DNA of 9,460 bases, taken from assembly GCA_903898975.1 (NCBI GenBank), contig CAIUHT010000850.1:1-9460 (forward strand), given 5' to 3'. Positions 7,744-9,460 of the stretch are shown in pieces (the stretch's first letter is position 1; each line of letters opens with the position of its first letter). The DNA is from an uncultured Planctomycetaceae bacterium. GTDB lineage: Bacteria; Planctomycetota; Planctomycetia; Planctomycetales; Planctomycetaceae. Both the position numbers and the translations under genes were made by a program. The notes under the pieces are model-generated. The model worked only from the letters and a program-made list of their open reading frames with translations. It made no database searches and was not told where the DNA came from.

Positions 7744-8205
7744 TCAACGCCAATCAACTGCGACCTTGACGACGGCTTTCCGGAGTGTGGTCTCCGGCGC
7801 TGCTGCCATCGGGGAGTGGACATCCTCAGGAAAGAATATCGCAAAGATATCAGGCGGGACCGGGCACCAGACCTTAGGATGTTCAGAGAACAGCCCGAAG
7901 TCCTTTTCAGCGTCATAAGGAGCGAGGATTTCCCTGCATTCGGCAAGAGGACTCCAGCCGATCACCTCAGCTCCCGCAATCGTCAGCTGGATATCGATGT
8001 AGCTCTTGTGAGCCTCTGCTTTAGCCCCGTCACGGCCGAGCCCCTGACCGACATTCAGCATAACGAACAGCCGCTGTCCATCGATCTCGTGACGCCCGGC
8101 CGCCATGGAGGCCAGCGGGGCTCGACTCAGGAATTCAAAGGCGGCTTCAAAGCCGGGGTGGAGGGCGTGATAGCGGGCGCGGTTAGATAGTGCGTCAAGC
8201 AGCAT
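7744..8205 (-). CDS. YhcH/YjgK/YiaL family protein (DUF386, TabA/EbgC-like)
   Basis: The 153 residues match this family end to end in length and motifs: N-terminal MLLDALSNRARYHALHPGF, HEIDGQRLFVMLN near 39-51, the metal-site-like EAHKSYIDIQ at 64-73, and FFPEDVHSP at 124-132 followed by a basic LRKAVVKVAV end. Members are small cytosolic cupin-like beta-barrel proteins. The conserved Glu64, His66, Asp71 and His130 are all present, so the presumed metal site looks intact. Known members include TabA, linked to biofilm and toxin-antitoxin control in E. coli, EbgC, a beta-galactosidase subunit, and YhcH of the sialic acid operon; the biochemical role is not settled and no sugar gene is visible nearby to choose between them. 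The frame is open to 8322, but 8205 gives the start conserved in the family. There is no clear Shine-Dalgarno before it. The helix-turn-helix gene follows 141 bp downstream. Confidence 0.9.
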   Translation of the reverse strand: MLLDALSNRARYHALHPGFEAAFEFLSRAPLASMAAGRHEIDGQRLFVMLNVGQGLGRDGAKAEAHKSYIDIQLTIAGAEVIGWSPLAECREILAPYDAEKDFGLFSEHPKVWCPVPPDIFAIFFPEDVHSPMAAAPETTLRKAVVKVAVDWR

Positions 8206-8602
8206 GATCGAGACTTGGGGGCAGAAGAGGAAGACACTGGATAGGGTGGCCCACACTGACCACCCTCTCCGGACGCCGGGATTGTCTCTCCACCGAACGC
8301 GATTCTCAAGTGGCTGGTGCAACAGTAGCCTCCGCTTGATTCAATTTCGAATTTCCAAAATTGGCTCCTGCATCCCTGAAGAAAAGACTTCAACAACAGC
8401 GCCGAGACAGAGTTTCAGAGTCATCCCATTCAGAATTTAAAATCTTTGAATCCTCCTTGGTTTTCGAGATAGCAGTGTGAGTTCAAGGCAAGAATCTCGA
8501 GGACATCCGAGAGGGAATCGGGGGCTACTTATCTAGGCCGGGGATTTTTAAGAATTTTGTCTAAACCGCGAGGCCAACCAATTGACGACGGTTCGCGGAG
8601 CA
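8206..8602. other. Intergenic region upstream of the YhcH-like gene, A+T-richer in its middle
   Basis: This 397-bp stretch separates two minus-strand genes. From about 8335 to 8570 it is visibly richer in A+T than the A2M gene (runs such as AATTTAAAATC and TTTTTAAGAATTTT), which fits a promoter-bearing region for the YhcH-like gene, but I could not pick a -35/-10 pair with confidence. A perfect AAGGAGG on the minus strand at about 8453-8459 has no ATG, GTG or TTG at proper spacing. The right end holds a possible terminator of the amidohydrolase-like gene. Confidence 0.5.
8566..8598 (-). terminator. Possible terminator hairpin of the amidohydrolase-like gene
   Basis: On the minus strand, four bases after the TAG stop, CCGCGA pairs with TCGCGG 21 bases later, with an extra ACC/GGT pairing inside the loop. 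It is followed by TTTAGACAAAATTCTT, which is T/A-rich but not a clean T-run. Position fits a transcription end; stem strength is modest. Confidence 0.35.
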
Positions 8603-9460
8603 CTATTCCGGATGCAGCCTTCGCCCTGCCTTGAAGGTTTCAAGCACTTGAATTCGATTGATGCGAGTTGGGACTATACTATAAGGATTGCGATCCAGAA
8701 TGACAAAATCGGCCTGTAGTCCTGGAAGTAGTTGCCCCACCCGGTCCTCACGCTTGCTAAACTGCGCTGGCAGCAAAGTCATTGCTCTCAGGGCCTGTCC
8801 CACTGAGATGCGTTGCCCCGGATTGATGACTCGACCGTCGGGGGCCATCCGATTCACTGCGGAATGCCAGAGCGTCATCGGTGTCCGCGGTGAGATTGAC
8901 TGCCGAGTGAAGAGCAGCGGTTGAATGTCTCGAGATAATGCTAACTGGTGCAGTGGACCGAGTGATGACTCCTCTTCATCAAGTTGGACTTGTGAAAGTC
9001 GCGGATCGAACAGGCACTCATCCGTCGCATAAGCAGGGAGTATCGAGTAATTGGAGAGCAATTCGAGATCCTTCGCAACTAACGGTAACTGAGTGCGGAG
9101 CAGGGATGGTTTTGGCAAATGACGCTGCTCTAATCGCGAAAGTGATCTAAACAGGACAGCCAGTCCCTCGGCAGACTGGCTGTCGAGCAATACAGGCTGA
9201 TCAAGTTCCGTCACAAGTTTGAGACGTCGTTCTGCTTCACCATCGGAAATTGGAAGCGTTTTACGAATCGAGGTTTGCTTTAGTCTTCCAAGAGCTGCTT
9301 TCCGCGGCTCCTGTGGAAGCACGGTTTCGAAGGTCTCTGTGGCAAACGACACTCCTGCGAGTTGCAATCGCCGCGGCGGCTCCGCAGAGCCGAAGGCGGT
9401 TCTCAAGTCCGCTAGATTATCACCGTCTTCCAATTCAAGGTAGACGATAAAATCGAGAAT
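8603..9460 (-). CDS. Amidohydrolase-like (YtcJ/amidohydrolase 3 type) protein, C-terminal part, metal ligands apparently lost
   Basis: The frame is open from the window edge to a TAG at 8603-8605, giving 285 residues; a TTG at 9433 could be taken for a start, but the frame continues upstream, so this is a C-terminal part of a larger protein. The end is characteristic of YtcJ-like amidohydrolases: TPMTLWHSAVNRM, then ISVGQALRAMT, then VGQLLPGLQADFVILDRNP and a final IQVLETFKAGRRL, which together close the barrel and form the small beta-domain. The expected active-site stretches look replaced: where the family has a His in the 'vavHa' strand there is PVLLDS (9179-9193 encodes VLLDS), where it has the RxEH motif no His is seen, and where it has SDxP there is TRQSIS (8891-8908). 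No signal peptide can be judged because the N-terminus is missing. The intact frame argues against a fresh pseudogene; a non-catalytic homologue or divergent subfamily is more likely. Confidence 0.72.
   Translation of the reverse strand: MLDFIVYLELEDGDNLADLRTAFGSAEPPRRLQLAGVSFATETFETVLPQEPRKAALGRLKQTSIRKTLPISDGEAERRLKLVTELDQPVLLDSQSAEGLAVLFRSLSRLEQRHLPKPSLLRTQLPLVAKDLELLSNYSILPAYATDECLFDPRLSQVQLDEEESSLGPLHQLALSRDIQPLLFTRQSISPRTPMTLWHSAVNRMAPDGRVINPGQRISVGQALRAMTLLPAQFSKREDRVGQLLPGLQADFVILDRNPYSIVPTRINRIQVLETFKAGRRLHPE

Noticed and set aside
7070..7918. 282-codon plus-strand frame with a glycine-rich centre
   Set aside because: The glycine run is the antisense image of the proline run of the HTH gene, and the frame crosses two minus-strand genes supported by family motifs or a good ribosome binding site.
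8453..8459. Perfect AAGGAGG ribosome-binding-like sequence on the minus strand
   Set aside because: No ATG, GTG or TTG lies 5-10 bases downstream; the first ATG is 22 bases away and opens no convincing gene.

Overview
The window looks like chromosomal DNA from a G+C-rich bacterium, most likely a planctomycete or relative. The main clue is the gene filling two thirds of it: a very large (2058-residue) alpha-2-macroglobulin (A2M)-like protein with a long helical N-terminal extension, a layout I associate with planctomycetes. This assignment is inferred from gene content only. No rRNA, tRNA, CRISPR array, insertion sequence or phage gene was seen.

Layout from left to right. Positions 1-207 (+) hold the last 68 codons of an MMPL/RND-type membrane transporter. 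A 372-bp spacer follows, in which I support no gene. Positions 580-6756 (-) encode the exported A2M, with an intact CTEQ thioester motif, a Gly/Met/Ala-rich bait-like segment and a C-terminal macroglobulin domain. After a 543-bp spacer that must hold the A2M upstream region come two small genes on the same strand: a 100-residue protein with a MerR/excisionase-like N-terminal half and a proline-rich tail (7300-7602), and a YhcH/YjgK/YiaL-family protein of 153 residues (7744-8205). After another spacer of 397 bp, more A+T-rich in its middle, the right edge holds the C-terminal half of an amidohydrolase-like protein (8603-9460) that runs off the window.

Four of the five genes are on the minus strand, but the spacers of 543, 141 and 397 bp do not suggest one tight operon. 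Each gene appears to be largely its own unit, except possibly the YhcH and helix-turn-helix pair. The A2M gene is not next to a class A penicillin-binding protein (pbpC), its usual partner in proteobacteria, within this window. I see no clearly new multi-gene system. The best leads are the amidohydrolase-like protein, which keeps the fold signature but seems to lack the expected metal-binding residues; a perfect 10-bp inverted repeat overlapping the stop codon of the small helix-turn-helix gene; and the bait-like region of the A2M.
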